In this document: positions 9,701 through 18,093 of the stretch, piece after piece
Layout: every line of letters begins with the position of its first letter
How positions within the stretch are numbered: the stretch's first letter is position 1
DNA from: Myxococcales bacterium
GTDB taxonomy: Bacteria > Myxococcota_A > UBA9042
DNA length: 47,651 bases
NCBI GenBank assembly: GCA_947499075.1
Contig: CANMNA010000006.1
Span: 1 to 47,651 of the forward strand
Reading direction: 5' to 3'
Position numbers and translations under genes: made by a program
Notes under the pieces: generated by a model
What the model was told of the DNA's origin: nothing
Databases searched by the model: none
What the model saw: only the letters and a program-made list of their open reading frames with translations

Positions 9701-10276
9701 TTACTTGTTCCAAGGCGACTTCAGCATCAGCTCCGGCGCCGAGCCAACCTGCAGGTGCAGGTCCTTGAACTCGATCTCGCCCGCGCCGTCGGCGTGCAAG
9801 ACCCTGTCGAGCTTGCCGTAGCGCGAAGTGGGCTTGGGCAGGTGCATGTCCGGCCCGTTGGCCTCAATGGTCGCGCACACTGTCAGGTCGCTGCCGCAGG
9901 GTGGAAACACTTCGATGAAAAAACTGCCGGATTCTGGCACCAATTCCCGGCCGCGCATGATGCCGGTGGGGTTGAGGCAGTCGCCCGTCGCGACGTAGAT
10001 GTAGCGCGACTCGTTGGGGCCAATGGCCACCGTGATGTCACCGGAAAGCTCCACTTCGCAGGCGTGCTGGCCGTCGTCAGGCTGTGGACCGCCGACAGTC
10101 GCCGTTGCCAGCACGGGCATCCCGGCCGGAGAAGCACTGGCAGGCAAAGCAACCGGCGCCGGCGCAGCGGCTTGCGCTTGGGGCAGTGCCGCGGCTGGCA
10201 TGCGCGGCGGTTCGGCCTTTTTGCACCCGACCGTTGCCACGCTCAGTGATGCCAGTAGCCAACTGAATTTGAACAT
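9701..10276 (-). CDS. Uncharacterised lipoprotein
   Basis: A 191-residue protein with a short signal peptide and lipobox ATVGC (Cys18), then a Pro/Ala-rich linker to about residue 65. The mature domain contains three Cys residues (in HACEVEL, FPPCGSD and TVCATIE) and looks beta-rich; I do not recognise the family. A perfect GGAGG lies 5 bp before the ATG at 10276, which decides this start over the much longer upstream frame. It is divergent from the HAD phosphatase gene; the 265-bp gap holds two copies of the 16-bp dispersed word. Confidence 0.75.
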   Translation of the reverse strand: MFKFSWLLASLSVATVGCKKAEPPRMPAAALPQAQAAAPAPVALPASASPAGMPVLATATVGGPQPDDGQHACEVELSGDITVAIGPNESRYIYVATGDCLNPTGIMRGRELVPESGSFFIEVFPPCGSDLTVCATIEANGPDMHLPKPTSRYGKLDRVLHADGAGEIEFKDLHLQVGSAPELMLKSPWNK

Positions 10277-10334
10277 CGCAGCCTCCCTGGGAGCGCGGAT
10301 AGTGCCACCCTCGGGCGAACGTGCCAAGCATGAA

Positions 10335-10350
10335 CGCACCCTTTGTTCAG
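10335..10350 (+). repeat. 16-bp dispersed word, copy 1
   Basis: Exact match to CGCACCCTTTGTTCAG in the gap between two divergent genes. Similarity to copy 2 extends further on both sides (CATGA upstream, AGATxxATG and TACGG downstream). Confidence 0.8.
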
Positions 10351-10436
10351 ATCCATGATCTTGATACGGGAATGTGGCATGTCGACGCACAGACTGAGCA
10401 ACCCCGCGCGCGTGGCAGCGGCTTGGCATGATCGCA

Positions 10437-10452
10437 GGCACCCTTTGTTCAG
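10437..10452 (+). repeat. 16-bp dispersed word, copy 2
   Basis: GGCACCCTTTGTTCAG, one base different from the consensus. It contains TTGTTC, which serves as the -35 hexamer of the promoter at 10445-10474. Confidence 0.8.
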
Positions 10453-10474
10453 ATTTATGGTTTTACGGTATAAT
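10445..10474 (+). promoter_or_regulatory. Sigma-70-type promoter of the HAD phosphatase gene
   Basis: TTGTTC at 10445-10450 and a consensus TATAAT at 10469-10474 are separated by 18 bp, 67 bp before the ATG. The spacer is A+T-rich against a G+C-rich background. The -35 element lies inside a copy of the dispersed word. Confidence 0.6.
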
Positions 10475-10541
10475 TTCCAACGAGCACCCACGACGTTGCC
10501 ATGACGGCGCAACTTTGGCATGGTCACGACCTGAGGTGCGC

Positions 10542-11246
10542 ATGGCCGATTTCTCGCAGACATTGCCCGATGCCATTCGCCGGTTGCCCGACCAAGCCGA
10601 TCCCCGCGATGTCCTGCGGGCCATCCGCGCTGTGCCGGCTGGCGGCACCATCGCCAGCGACGCTGACGAGACATTGTGGGCCTGTGACGTCGGCGACGAG
10701 GTGATGCGCGCAGCCGACGCCGGTACAGGCCCGTGGCCCGCCGGTGCCGCCGATTTTGCCCGCTACGAGCATGACATGAATAGCGGCGACTACATGGAGG
10801 CGTGCCGGCGGTCGGCCCGGACATTGGCACAGGTGCCTGCCAGCGCAGCGCAAGCGGCCCTTCAGCCCGTGCTTGCCGCCGCCCGGTTGCGTCGTTGGTT
10901 GGCCGAAGCCTTGCAAGAAGCGAGCGACCGCGGTGTGCAGGTCTGGATCGTCTCGGCGTCGCCGCGGCCGGTCGTTCAGTGGGCTGCGGCCCTGCACGGC
11001 TTTTCGCCCGACCGCGTCATCGGCATTGAAGTCAAAGAAGGGGTCGTGGTCGAGCCTGCGCCCGTCGGCTTGGGGAAAGTGGCGGCGTGGCGGCGGCGCG
11101 GTCTGGCCAAGCCCGATATCGCGTTGGGCGACAGTCGCTGGGATGGCCCGCTGCTTGCCTCGGCCAAAGTGGGCTTCTTGCTTCAAAAGGCCAGCCTTGA
11201 CCCCCAGTGCGCCGCGGGCGCCGCCGAAGTTGCATGCGGTGCCTGA
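10542..11246 (+). CDS. HAD-family phosphatase (phosphoserine-phosphatase-like)
   Basis: A 234-residue cytoplasmic protein. HAD motif I is SDADETLW, with nucleophile Asp40 and general acid Asp42; motif II is the Ser of VSASP; motif III/IV is GDSRWDGPLL with the Mg-binding acidic pair. The helical stretch between motifs I and II fits a C1-cap HAD-IB enzyme such as phosphoserine or phosphocholine phosphatase. TGAGGTG lies just upstream of the ATG at 10542. The substrate is not deducible. The gene overlaps the EI24-type gene by 8 bp if the latter starts at the GTG at 11239, so they probably form an operon. Confidence 0.8.
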   Translation: MADFSQTLPDAIRRLPDQADPRDVLRAIRAVPAGGTIASDADETLWACDVGDEVMRAADAGTGPWPAGAADFARYEHDMNSGDYMEACRRSARTLAQVPASAAQAALQPVLAAARLRRWLAEALQEASDRGVQVWIVSASPRPVVQWAAALHGFSPDRVIGIEVKEGVVVEPAPVGLGKVAAWRRRGLAKPDIALGDSRWDGPLLASAKVGFLLQKASLDPQCAAGAAEVACGA

Positions 11247-12045
11247 CACGGATCGCGACCCGGCGACCGGCAACGTCGGCCACCAACTGTGGACAGGCGC
11301 GACGGCGATGCTGGCTGGTCCGCGGCTGGCGTTGCAGCACCGCGACATTGCTCTTGGGTGCGCAGCTGCGGCGGCGATGTATGTGCTGATTTGGTGCGCG
11401 GTGCTGTTTGCAGCGTCGCGCTACGACCAAGCTTTTGTGCTTTGGCTGGCTCCGCATGACGGTCCGGCTTGGTACGAGCACGCGCTGGCAGTCGCGGTCA
11501 AGGGCTCGCTCTACGGTCTGTTCTGGTTGGCGGTGGTGGTGGCGGCCGCGCCAGTCGCGCTGCCGCTGTGTGCGCCTGTGCTGGCGGTATTGGCAGGGCG
11601 CGTCGAGCAGCGGGTGGCGAACACGCCACCACCGACGATGGGCTGGCGGCTCCAGGCAATCGAAGCCCTGCGCGGCGCGGTTCGCGGGTTGATGGTTGGC
11701 GCGGTGCTGCTGGCCGGCAATGCCATCATCTGGACGTTGTGCTCCGTGTTGGGACTTCTGTTTGCGCCGCTGGGCGTGGTGGCCTCGGCGGTGTTGGCGC
11801 CCGCCTGGAACGCGCTGGGCCTGGCCGCGCTTGCGACCTCGTACGCGTTGGAGAATCGGCGCTGCCGACTGGCCGACCAACTGGCGCTGCTGCAGCGTCG
11901 CCGGGCGGTGCTGTTGGGTTTCGGGCTGGCCGCCCAACTGGTGGCGTGGATGCCGCTCCTCATGCCGCTGGTGGTGGTTGCCGGCAGCGCGTTGGTGGTG
12001 CGGTTGCACCGCCATGGTCATGTCCGCTATCCAGACGACAAGTGA
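11239..12045 (+). CDS. EI24/CysZ-like membrane protein
   Basis: A 268-residue protein with four to five long hydrophobic helices and an arginine-rich helix pair near the C-terminus. The arrangement and the N-terminal WxGxxxMLxxPRLAL pattern resemble the EI24 domain (PF07264), which includes bacterial CysZ sulphate permeases and membrane proteins of unknown function. A GTG start at 11239 is chosen because it keeps this N-terminal motif and overlaps the upstream stop by 8 bp; ATG 11308 is the alternative. It ends 3 bp from the convergent potassium-channel gene. Confidence 0.65.
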   Translation: MPDTDRDPATGNVGHQLWTGATAMLAGPRLALQHRDIALGCAAAAAMYVLIWCAVLFAASRYDQAFVLWLAPHDGPAWYEHALAVAVKGSLYGLFWLAVVVAAAPVALPLCAPVLAVLAGRVEQRVANTPPPTMGWRLQAIEALRGAVRGLMVGAVLLAGNAIIWTLCSVLGLLFAPLGVVASAVLAPAWNALGLAALATSYALENRRCRLADQLALLQRRRAVLLGFGLAAQLVAWMPLLMPLVVVAGSALVVRLHRHGHVRYPDDK

Positions 12046-12048
12046 CGT

Positions 12049-13083
12049 CTACGGCACCAGCGTATCGAGCACCCCGCCGCGGGCCAGCACCACCACCCTG
12101 TCGCCGGTGCCAATGGTGAGCTCACCCCGTGGTGGAAAAATGACTTCGCCATCGCGGGTCTTGACCGCCAGGATCAGCAAGTCAGCTTTGCCCCACAGGG
12201 CTGTATCGCGCAGGGCCTTGCCGTCACCGAGTCGCTCAGCCAGCACCTCTTCGATGCTGAGCTCGACACCACCCTGGCTGCCCGAGAGACCGACCAGTTC
12301 GGTTACCGCCGGACGCAGGATTTGATGGGCGATCCGGTGGCCCAGGACCAGCGCTGGGCTGAACGTGTGGTCGGCACCCGCGCGCTTGAGCTTGACCAAC
12401 GTCGCCGGATCTTCGGCTTTGCCGTGGATCACCAGTGTCGGGTTGACCTCTTTGGTCAGCACCCGCGCGGTCAGGGTCAAGAACACGTTGCTGGCATCGT
12501 CATTGAGCGCGGCTACCAGCGCGTGGGCACGGCCGATGCCGGCTGCTTGTAACACTTGGTCGTCGTTGGCATCACCCCGGATAACGCCTACGTCACCGCG
12601 CTCTTGCAACCGCTCGATAATCAGTGGATCGCGGTCGATGATCACCAGCGGCATGCTGGTCTTGACCAACTCCTCGGTGATCGTCGTGCCGAGCCGACCA
12701 TAACCACAGATGATCGTATGATTTTTGAGTTCCGTCAGCATGCGCGCCATCCGTTCGCGGCGGCGGTAGGCCTGTAGCCCGCCGCTCGCCATAAAGGCCG
12801 TTGCTTCGGCCAGCATATAACCCAAGTTGCCGACACCCATGACGATCAGCGCCAAGGTAAAAATGCGGCCAGCATCGCTCAGCGCGTGGGTCTCGCCGTA
12901 GCCAATCGTGGCCAGCGTGATCACGGTCATGTACAGCGCGTCGAGTGGCCGCCAGCCCTCCAGCCAGCAGTAGCCGTACGTCCCGCCGAGGAGGAGCGCC
13001 AGCAGCACAAGGCTGCCCTGGAGGCCGGCACGCCGAATCCGCTGGTTCTCCAGCAACCCTGGCGGCAAAGTCACGGTCGGCAT
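12049..13083 (-). CDS. Two-helix potassium channel with RCK/TrkA domains
   Basis: A 344-residue protein. Helix 1 is at about 22-40, the pore loop carries TIGYGE (59-64, a variant of the TVGYGD selectivity filter), and helix 2 is at about 72-95. A TrkA-N/RCK Rossmann domain starts with GYGRLG (127-132) and includes a DRDP segment for nucleotide or ligand binding; a TrkA-C domain follows. This is the MthK layout: a ligand-gated inner-membrane K+ channel. The ATG at 13083 begins 6 bp after the stop of the OPT transporter, so both are one transcript. Confidence 0.9.
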   Translation of the reverse strand: MPTVTLPPGLLENQRIRRAGLQGSLVLLALLLGGTYGYCWLEGWRPLDALYMTVITLATIGYGETHALSDAGRIFTLALIVMGVGNLGYMLAEATAFMASGGLQAYRRRERMARMLTELKNHTIICGYGRLGTTITEELVKTSMPLVIIDRDPLIIERLQERGDVGVIRGDANDDQVLQAAGIGRAHALVAALNDDASNVFLTLTARVLTKEVNPTLVIHGKAEDPATLVKLKRAGADHTFSPALVLGHRIAHQILRPAVTELVGLSGSQGGVELSIEEVLAERLGDGKALRDTALWGKADLLILAVKTRDGEVIFPPRGELTIGTGDRVVVLARGGVLDTLVP

Positions 13084-13089
13084 GGGCAA

Positions 13090-15138
13090 TTACAGGATGC
13101 CCGACGCGCCCAACAGCGCGATTGCGATGCCCAGCAGCGACTCGCCGGCGATAATACCTGAGGCAATCGGCACGACCAGCCGCTCGGCCTGACTGGCGTT
13201 GAGCTTTTGCCATGCCCACGCCGCCAGCGCACCAAACAGGAACGCAAACGAGTCCGAGAAATTGATCACGCACGCCAACCCAAGCCCGGTCGGCGAAGGC
13301 AGCCACTTGCGCACAGAGCTTGGGACGACGTTTTCAGCAATGGTCAGCAGCAAGCCCAGCACAGCGCCGATCGCCATGGCGGGCAGAATTGTCGGGTGCA
13401 GCGAGCCAATGCCTTGCGACAGCAACTTGGAGACCGAAGCCCAAATCTCGGCCGCCGGCGCCGGAAAGTTCTTCGATGCCGCACCAATCGCCGAAGGATC
13501 GGGCACCAACAGGTACCACGCCGGCACCACCACTAGCGTTCCCGCAATGATGCCAAAGGCTTGCGCTAAAAACTGCTTGCGCGGATTGGCACCGAGCAAG
13601 TAGCCGGACTTCAGATCGGTCAACAGATCGGCCGAAGCACCCGCCGCACCCGCTGTCACACCTGCGGTCATCAGGTTGGCCACGGCATTGTTGGGAATGG
13701 TCGCGCCGTAAAAGAGCTGCGTAATCTTGCCCATCGCACCAATCGGCGTGATATCGGTCTCGCCCGTGGCCCGGCAAGCGACCAAACTGAGCACAAACGA
13801 CAGCGCCACCGCCGCTAGCCCCCAGTACCACTGGACTTGCCACTGGATGTGCAGGATCGCGATGCAACCCGTCGCCGAAATCGCCAGACAAACCGCGGTC
13901 CATCCGGTCGGCACCTCGATCGCCGCCAGCTTGTCCTCGCCCACGCTCGCATCGCGGCGCCGAAAAAGCAGCCCGATGCCCGCAAACGCCCGCACGATCG
14001 AGCGCCACTGGAAGGCAAACGCCGTCAGGCCCGCGGTCACCATCATCGCGGAGCCCATCCACAGCGCCCATTTGCGGATCATCCCGGCCGGCGCAACGCC
14101 TTCTGTCTCCACTTTGGCCAAGCTGGTCTTGAGCTTGTCGTGCTTTTTCTCGAGCACTGGCCGGAGCTCGGCCGTGGCCGTCGGCAACAGGTGTTCCACA
14201 TCGCGCACTTGGGCCGTCAAGTCGGTGATTTTCATATCCTTGTACACGCCCGCGGCATCGAGCTGCGGTGCCAGCACGCCGTAGACGATCACGGCACCAA
14301 TCGCCATCGACAGTGCCGTCCGCAGGCCGACGATTGCGCCGGCCGCCATCATCATCGGGTCGATCGGCAGCGAGAGCGCGTACTCCTCAGCGTGGCGCTT
14401 GCCAATCGAGAACGGCAGCGCCCACTCGCCCGGGATCGCCAGCCACGCCGGCCACGCCAGCTTGGCAACTAGCGCCGCCTGCCCTTCGATCGCCCACTTG
14501 ATCAGCACACCAAAACCCAGGGCATAAAACAGCGCCTTGGCCTTGACGACTGCCTCGCCGCCCGCAGCGTGCAGAGACTTCAGCGTCTCCGCCGCTGCCA
14601 AACCTGACGGGAACTTGAGCTGCTCGCGGTTGATCATCTGCCGCTTCATCGGCACCGCCATGCTCACACCCAGCAGCGACAGGAAGGCGGTCCACCAAAA
14701 CAGTGTCCAAAATGGCATGTTCTCGCCGGTGATGATCAAGTACGCCGCGATCGCCGAGACCATCGTGCCACCGGTCGAGTAGCCCGCTGAGCTCGCGGTC
14801 GACTGCATGCAGTTGTTTTCTAGAATCGTCATCGGCTCTTTGGCCAAGCCGATCTTGAGCATCGTCTGCCAAATGGCGTAGCTCATGATGCATGCCGTGA
14901 TCGCAACACCCAAGCCCCATCCGGTCTTGAGGCCAACGTACAAGTTGGACAGCGACATGACCGCGCCCAAAAGCGAGCCCATCAGCAGCGCGCGCCATGT
15001 GAGTTGCTTCTGGTGGTCGCCCTGGTAGTAGTGGTCAAACCAGACTTGATCGCGATCGTCTTCGGGGACCGCCATCAAATCAGGCAATTGCTTCGCTTGG
15101 GCGTGGCCAGCAGCGGCGTTGTCAGTGGCACCGGACAT
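13090..15138 (-). CDS. OPT-family oligopeptide/metal-chelate transporter
   Basis: A 682-residue integral membrane protein. After a soluble N-terminus with DQVWFDHYYQGD, many transmembrane helices follow, with OPT hallmarks: SLSNLYVGLKTGWG near the start, the internal VGLRTALSMAIG repeat, and TGETDITPIGAMGK plus LTDLKSGYLLGA in the second half. The family imports oligopeptides or metal-peptide complexes; the bacterial branch is poorly defined, so the substrate is uncertain. AGGAGT precedes the ATG at 15138. The longer open frame up to 15354 is read-through into the dispersed repeat and is not coding. The gene lies directly upstream of the K+ channel gene. Confidence 0.9.
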   Translation of the reverse strand: MSGATDNAAAGHAQAKQLPDLMAVPEDDRDQVWFDHYYQGDHQKQLTWRALLMGSLLGAVMSLSNLYVGLKTGWGLGVAITACIMSYAIWQTMLKIGLAKEPMTILENNCMQSTASSAGYSTGGTMVSAIAAYLIITGENMPFWTLFWWTAFLSLLGVSMAVPMKRQMINREQLKFPSGLAAAETLKSLHAAGGEAVVKAKALFYALGFGVLIKWAIEGQAALVAKLAWPAWLAIPGEWALPFSIGKRHAEEYALSLPIDPMMMAAGAIVGLRTALSMAIGAVIVYGVLAPQLDAAGVYKDMKITDLTAQVRDVEHLLPTATAELRPVLEKKHDKLKTSLAKVETEGVAPAGMIRKWALWMGSAMMVTAGLTAFAFQWRSIVRAFAGIGLLFRRRDASVGEDKLAAIEVPTGWTAVCLAISATGCIAILHIQWQVQWYWGLAAVALSFVLSLVACRATGETDITPIGAMGKITQLFYGATIPNNAVANLMTAGVTAGAAGASADLLTDLKSGYLLGANPRKQFLAQAFGIIAGTLVVVPAWYLLVPDPSAIGAASKNFPAPAAEIWASVSKLLSQGIGSLHPTILPAMAIGAVLGLLLTIAENVVPSSVRKWLPSPTGLGLACVINFSDSFAFLFGALAAWAWQKLNASQAERLVVPIASGIIAGESLLGIAIALLGASGIL

Positions 15139-15222
15139 GCAGACTCCTGAGCGCGCAGGCGCGCGCGCGGCGGGGCACAGAGCGTATGGCCATTGGCCCG
15201 AAGCGACAAGCGAGCGGCTAAG

Positions 15223-15396
15223 CCGCGATCCCCAGCTTTGAGCGCATCTCTGCGTCACTGCGTCGCTTCTCTCGCTGCGGCGTACCAGAGTACGCCTCAA
15301 TCTTTCAGCTCCTTGTTCCTTGTCGAGCGCAGCGAGCAACCCAGCACTGCGCATCTCAAATCGGGGGCCGCGCGAGATTTCTGTGGGGAATTTGGG
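15223..15396 (+). repeat. Dispersed element family 1, copy B (full length)
   Basis: The fullest copy, 174 bp from CCGCGATCC to GGAATTTGGG. It contains a perfect 7-bp hairpin, GGCGTAC-CAGA-GTACGCC (15279-15296). The flanks show TAAG on both sides, which could be a target duplication or chance. It lies between the OPT start and the corA stop. Other copies are at 6679, 29328 and 47505. Confidence 0.85.
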
Positions 15397-15445
15397 TAAG
15401 GAACTGTCAAGAACCTACCCGATCACTTTTGGCTCATCAGGAGCG

Positions 15446-15535
15446 GCGAGTCGGCTGTCAGGCACCGAGCTTGCGACCCACCCAGCCAGCAAATGGGCCG
15501 TCGACAAAATCGATTAGATTTTGTCGGTGCCCTAA
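15446..15535 (-). repeat. Dispersed element family 2, copy 1, with hairpin downstream of corA
   Basis: About 90 bp sharing roughly 80 percent identity by eye with 30625-30713 on the opposite strand. It includes a perfect 10-bp inverted repeat, CGACAAAATC (15502-15511) and GATTTTGTCG (15517-15526), just past the corA stop codon. The hairpin may act as a terminator for corA, but no T-run follows. Confidence 0.7.
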
Positions 15536-16731
15536 CCCTCACCGCGGGGCATGCGCGGCGGCTTGCCAATCCAGCCAAAATGACGAAAAACCAGCAGCAT
15601 GCCCACGCCGATCGCGGTCATCAGCGCCAGCGCAAACGGATAGCCATAGGCCCACTTGAGCTCGGGCATGTTCCACCGCGACCGTTCGGTGTCGAAATTC
15701 ATGCCGTAAATGCCGGCGATGAAAGACAGCGGCAGAAAAATCGTCGAGATGATCGTCAGGACCTTGACGACCTCGTTCATGCGGTTGTTCACGGTCGAGA
15801 GGTACACGTCCATCAGGCTGGACGCGACTTCGCGGTAATTGTCGATCATGTCAACGACTTGGACAACGTGGTCGTACACATCGCGCATATACAGCAGCGT
15901 CGGCCGGGCCATCAGCGGCTCCTGACTGTCGTCGACATCTTCACCCCGCAGCAGTGCCGCCGTCGCGTCGCGCAAGTGCCAAATGCCGCGCCGCAGCAGG
16001 ATCAAGGTGCGCTTGCTGCTGTGGATCCGCATGCCCGTGCCGGTGCTCGGCTTGCCAAAGGTGTCTTCTTCCAGTTCATCGAAGCGCCGGCCGAGCTCAT
16101 CGAGGACCGGGTAGTAGCCGTCCACGACTGCGTCGAGCAGCGCATACGTCAGGTAATCGGCACCCGAGGCCCGAATCTTGCCGCGGGCACGGCGAATGCG
16201 ATCGCGCACGGGCTCCAGCACGTCGCCGTCTTCGTCGGACTCCTGAAACGTGACTACCCATCCGCGTCCAAGCACGAAGCTGACCTGCTCCATGTGCAAG
16301 TCGCCGTCGTGCATCTGGCGCGCACTATCTGGGTTGGGCGCCAACATCATGGCCATGTGCGCGATCACCAGCAGGTGCGTGTCGTACAGCTCGGTCTTGG
16401 GCCGCTGCGGCACATTGACGACGTCGGCCAAAGCCAGCGCGTGGATGCCAAACCGCGCGCCGATCGCTTCCAAGACGGCATGATCCTTGAGACCGCGCAC
16501 GTCGAGCCACAACACCGTCCCGGGCGGATTTGGCGTTTCGTCCAGCTCCTCAAGCCGGATCAACGCCCGTTCTTCCAGATGGTTGGGGCCGTAACGCAGC
16601 AAGTTCAGCGAGGTCGGCTCGGCTGTGGGATTCTGGGTCAGCGTGCCGGGCGACGCGCCGGGCACCGGACGCTTTTGCAGCCACTCCGGCGGAAGCGTGA
16701 GGTCATGGCGGGTAATGCGAAAGTTGGGCAT
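15532..16731 (-). CDS. corA: CorA-family magnesium/divalent metal transporter
   Basis: A 399-residue protein. A large cytoplasmic alpha/beta domain precedes two C-terminal membrane helices; the first ends in the family signature YGMNF (GMN at 343-345) and the second is at about 363-385. The loop between them is acidic and aromatic (TERSRWNMPELKW), as usual. Pentameric inner-membrane channel for Mg2+ or Co2+ by family knowledge; some CorA relatives export Zn2+. The ATG at 16731 is preferred to the upstream TTG at 16752. The gene is divergent from pyrE and ends at the family 2 hairpin. Confidence 0.92.
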   Translation of the reverse strand: MPNFRITRHDLTLPPEWLQKRPVPGASPGTLTQNPTAEPTSLNLLRYGPNHLEERALIRLEELDETPNPPGTVLWLDVRGLKDHAVLEAIGARFGIHALALADVVNVPQRPKTELYDTHLLVIAHMAMMLAPNPDSARQMHDGDLHMEQVSFVLGRGWVVTFQESDEDGDVLEPVRDRIRRARGKIRASGADYLTYALLDAVVDGYYPVLDELGRRFDELEEDTFGKPSTGTGMRIHSSKRTLILLRRGIWHLRDATAALLRGEDVDDSQEPLMARPTLLYMRDVYDHVVQVVDMIDNYREVASSLMDVYLSTVNNRMNEVVKVLTIISTIFLPLSFIAGIYGMNFDTERSRWNMPELKWAYGYPFALALMTAIGVGMLLVFRHFGWIGKPPRMPRGEG

Positions 16732-16851
16732 GCCGTGGCAGCCTTGATCCAAGCGCGGGCTGCGTCAAGACAGCACCGGACAATCGGCCCGTCGTGACAT
16801 TTGCGGCCACCGCGGCTACCGTTGGGGTCCCCATTTTGGAGACTGCCACCC

Positions 16852-17448
16852 ATGGACCTGCGCAAACAACGGCTGATCGAATTGTTGCTCGTGGACTGCT
16901 TTCGCTACAAGACTGACCCGCCGTTTACGCTGTCGAGCGGGGCGACCTCACCGTATTACGTCGACTGCAAGCAACTGACGCTTTCGGCCGAGGGTCAGGC
17001 GATCGTCGGTGCCCTGGGCTATGAGCTGGCGCGGGCCCACGAGGTGATCGCGGTGGGCGGCCTGACGTTGGGTGCCGACCCGATCGCCTGCGCGATCGCG
17101 CACCACAGCTTCGCGCGCTCGCAGCGCTTGCAGGCGTTCGTGGTGCGCAAGGAGCCCAAAGGCCACGGTACCGAACGCTGGATCGAAGGAACTGTGTCGC
17201 CCGGCAGCCGTGTCGCCGTCGTCGACGACGTGCTGACGACGGGGCGGTCCACACAACAAGCAATCACCCACGCCCGCCAAGCGGGGCTGATCGTGGAGCA
17301 CGCATTGGTGCTGGTCGATCGCGAGGAAGGCGGTGCCGATGCGCTGCGCGCTGTAGGCGTCGAAGTACACGCTCTGGTGACACGGTCGGAGCTGATGGCA
17401 GTGCGGGCGTTGGCACAACGTCACGCCGAAGAGGCGGTGATCGCATAG
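16852..17448 (+). CDS. pyrE: Orotate phosphoribosyltransferase
   Basis: A 198-residue enzyme of de novo pyrimidine synthesis that makes orotidine 5'-monophosphate from orotate and PRPP. The PRPP-binding loop VAVVDDVLTTGRST spans 121-134; FTLSSG and SPYYVDCK near the N-terminus and VVRKEPKGHGT (98-107, catalytic Lys loop) are also typical. Length fits the family (about 190-210). GGAG lies about 10 bp before the ATG at 16852. No other pyr gene is adjacent. Confidence 0.95.
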   Translation: MDLRKQRLIELLLVDCFRYKTDPPFTLSSGATSPYYVDCKQLTLSAEGQAIVGALGYELARAHEVIAVGGLTLGADPIACAIAHHSFARSQRLQAFVVRKEPKGHGTERWIEGTVSPGSRVAVVDDVLTTGRSTQQAITHARQAGLIVEHALVLVDREEGGADALRAVGVEVHALVTRSELMAVRALAQRHAEEAVIA

Positions 17449-17469
17449 TGGTGTCGGGACGTTGCTGGG

Positions 17470-17498
17470 CGGGCGGTCGACGATTCGCGATCCGCCCG
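17470..17498. terminator. Hairpin between convergent pyrE and the beta-barrel-like gene
   Basis: CGGGCGG (17470-17476) pairs with CCGCCCG (17492-17498), with a TCG/CGA extension inside. It sits in the 51-bp gap between convergent genes. No clear T-run on either side, so function as a terminator is only likely. Confidence 0.45.
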
Positions 17499-17499
17499 A

Positions 17500-18093
17500 T
17501 CAGTCAAACGTCCAGCCCAAGCCGGCGGTCAGGCCTATGCCCAAGTGGCTGAAATTGCTCATTCCACGTGCGGCAAGGTAGAGGTGGGTGTGCGGGCGCT
17601 CGTAGGTCAGGACTTGGTAGCGCATGCCGCCCTCAACGAAAAAGTTTAGCCAATCGACGACCTTGGTGCCGGCGTACAAGATGTCCACGCCGAATTCGCC
17701 GTAGCCGCGCAGTCGCTTAAACCCGTCTTCAGCAGTTTCGAGGCCCACCTTGGCGCCCGCGCCCAACACCAAGCCGGTGTTGTAGGGCGCGGCCGGCGCC
17801 GTGATGCCCACGATCACCTCAGTGCCGAAGTACAGGTTGCGGACGTGGCGGCGGGCGGTGCCGCGAACGGTAGCGGCAAGGGGTAAGGTCACGAATTTGC
17901 AGGTTTGAGCCTTGTCGCTGATACAAGGACCCTGCGGACGCAAGTCTTGATCTGCGGGCAGAATGCCGACAAACAAGCCAACTTCTCGGGCCTGGACGTC
18001 GTTGCGGTCATAGTCACCGGCCAGCGCGGACTGGGCCACGCAGAGAGCAAGTGCTGGCACCACAAGTCGCGGCAAGAACAGGGGCAGGTTCAC
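17500..18093 (-). CDS. Probable outer-membrane beta-barrel protein
   Basis: A 197-residue protein with a Sec signal peptide (residues 1-25, ending ALA-G). The mature part is rich in alternating beta segments with aromatic residues (GEFGVDILYAG, WLNFFVEGGMRYQ, HLYLAARG) and ends GLTAGLGWTFD, as in small outer-membrane barrels. A GTG start at 18093 is chosen because it places the basic-hydrophobic signal peptide at the N-terminus and GGAAAG lies 5 bp upstream; the longer frame to 18180 adds a non-signal-like leader. Family not recognised. Confidence 0.65.
   Translation of the reverse strand: MNLPLFLPRLVVPALALCVAQSALAGDYDRNDVQAREVGLFVGILPADQDLRPQGPCISDKAQTCKFVTLPLAATVRGTARRHVRNLYFGTEVIVGITAPAAPYNTGLVLGAGAKVGLETAEDGFKRLRGYGEFGVDILYAGTKVVDWLNFFVEGGMRYQVLTYERPHTHLYLAARGMSNFSHLGIGLTAGLGWTFD

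Noticed and set aside
13090..15354. Extended N-terminus of the OPT transporter reaching into the repeat
   Set aside because: The extra 72 codons are element copy B in translation; the ATG at 15138 has a good ribosome site and the family N-terminus.
15219..15400. TAAG target-site duplication around copy B
   Set aside because: Only four bases and not seen at the other copies; it may be chance.
15493..16797. 434-codon plus-strand frame opposite corA
   Set aside because: Shadow of corA, with no family similarity and the wrong composition.
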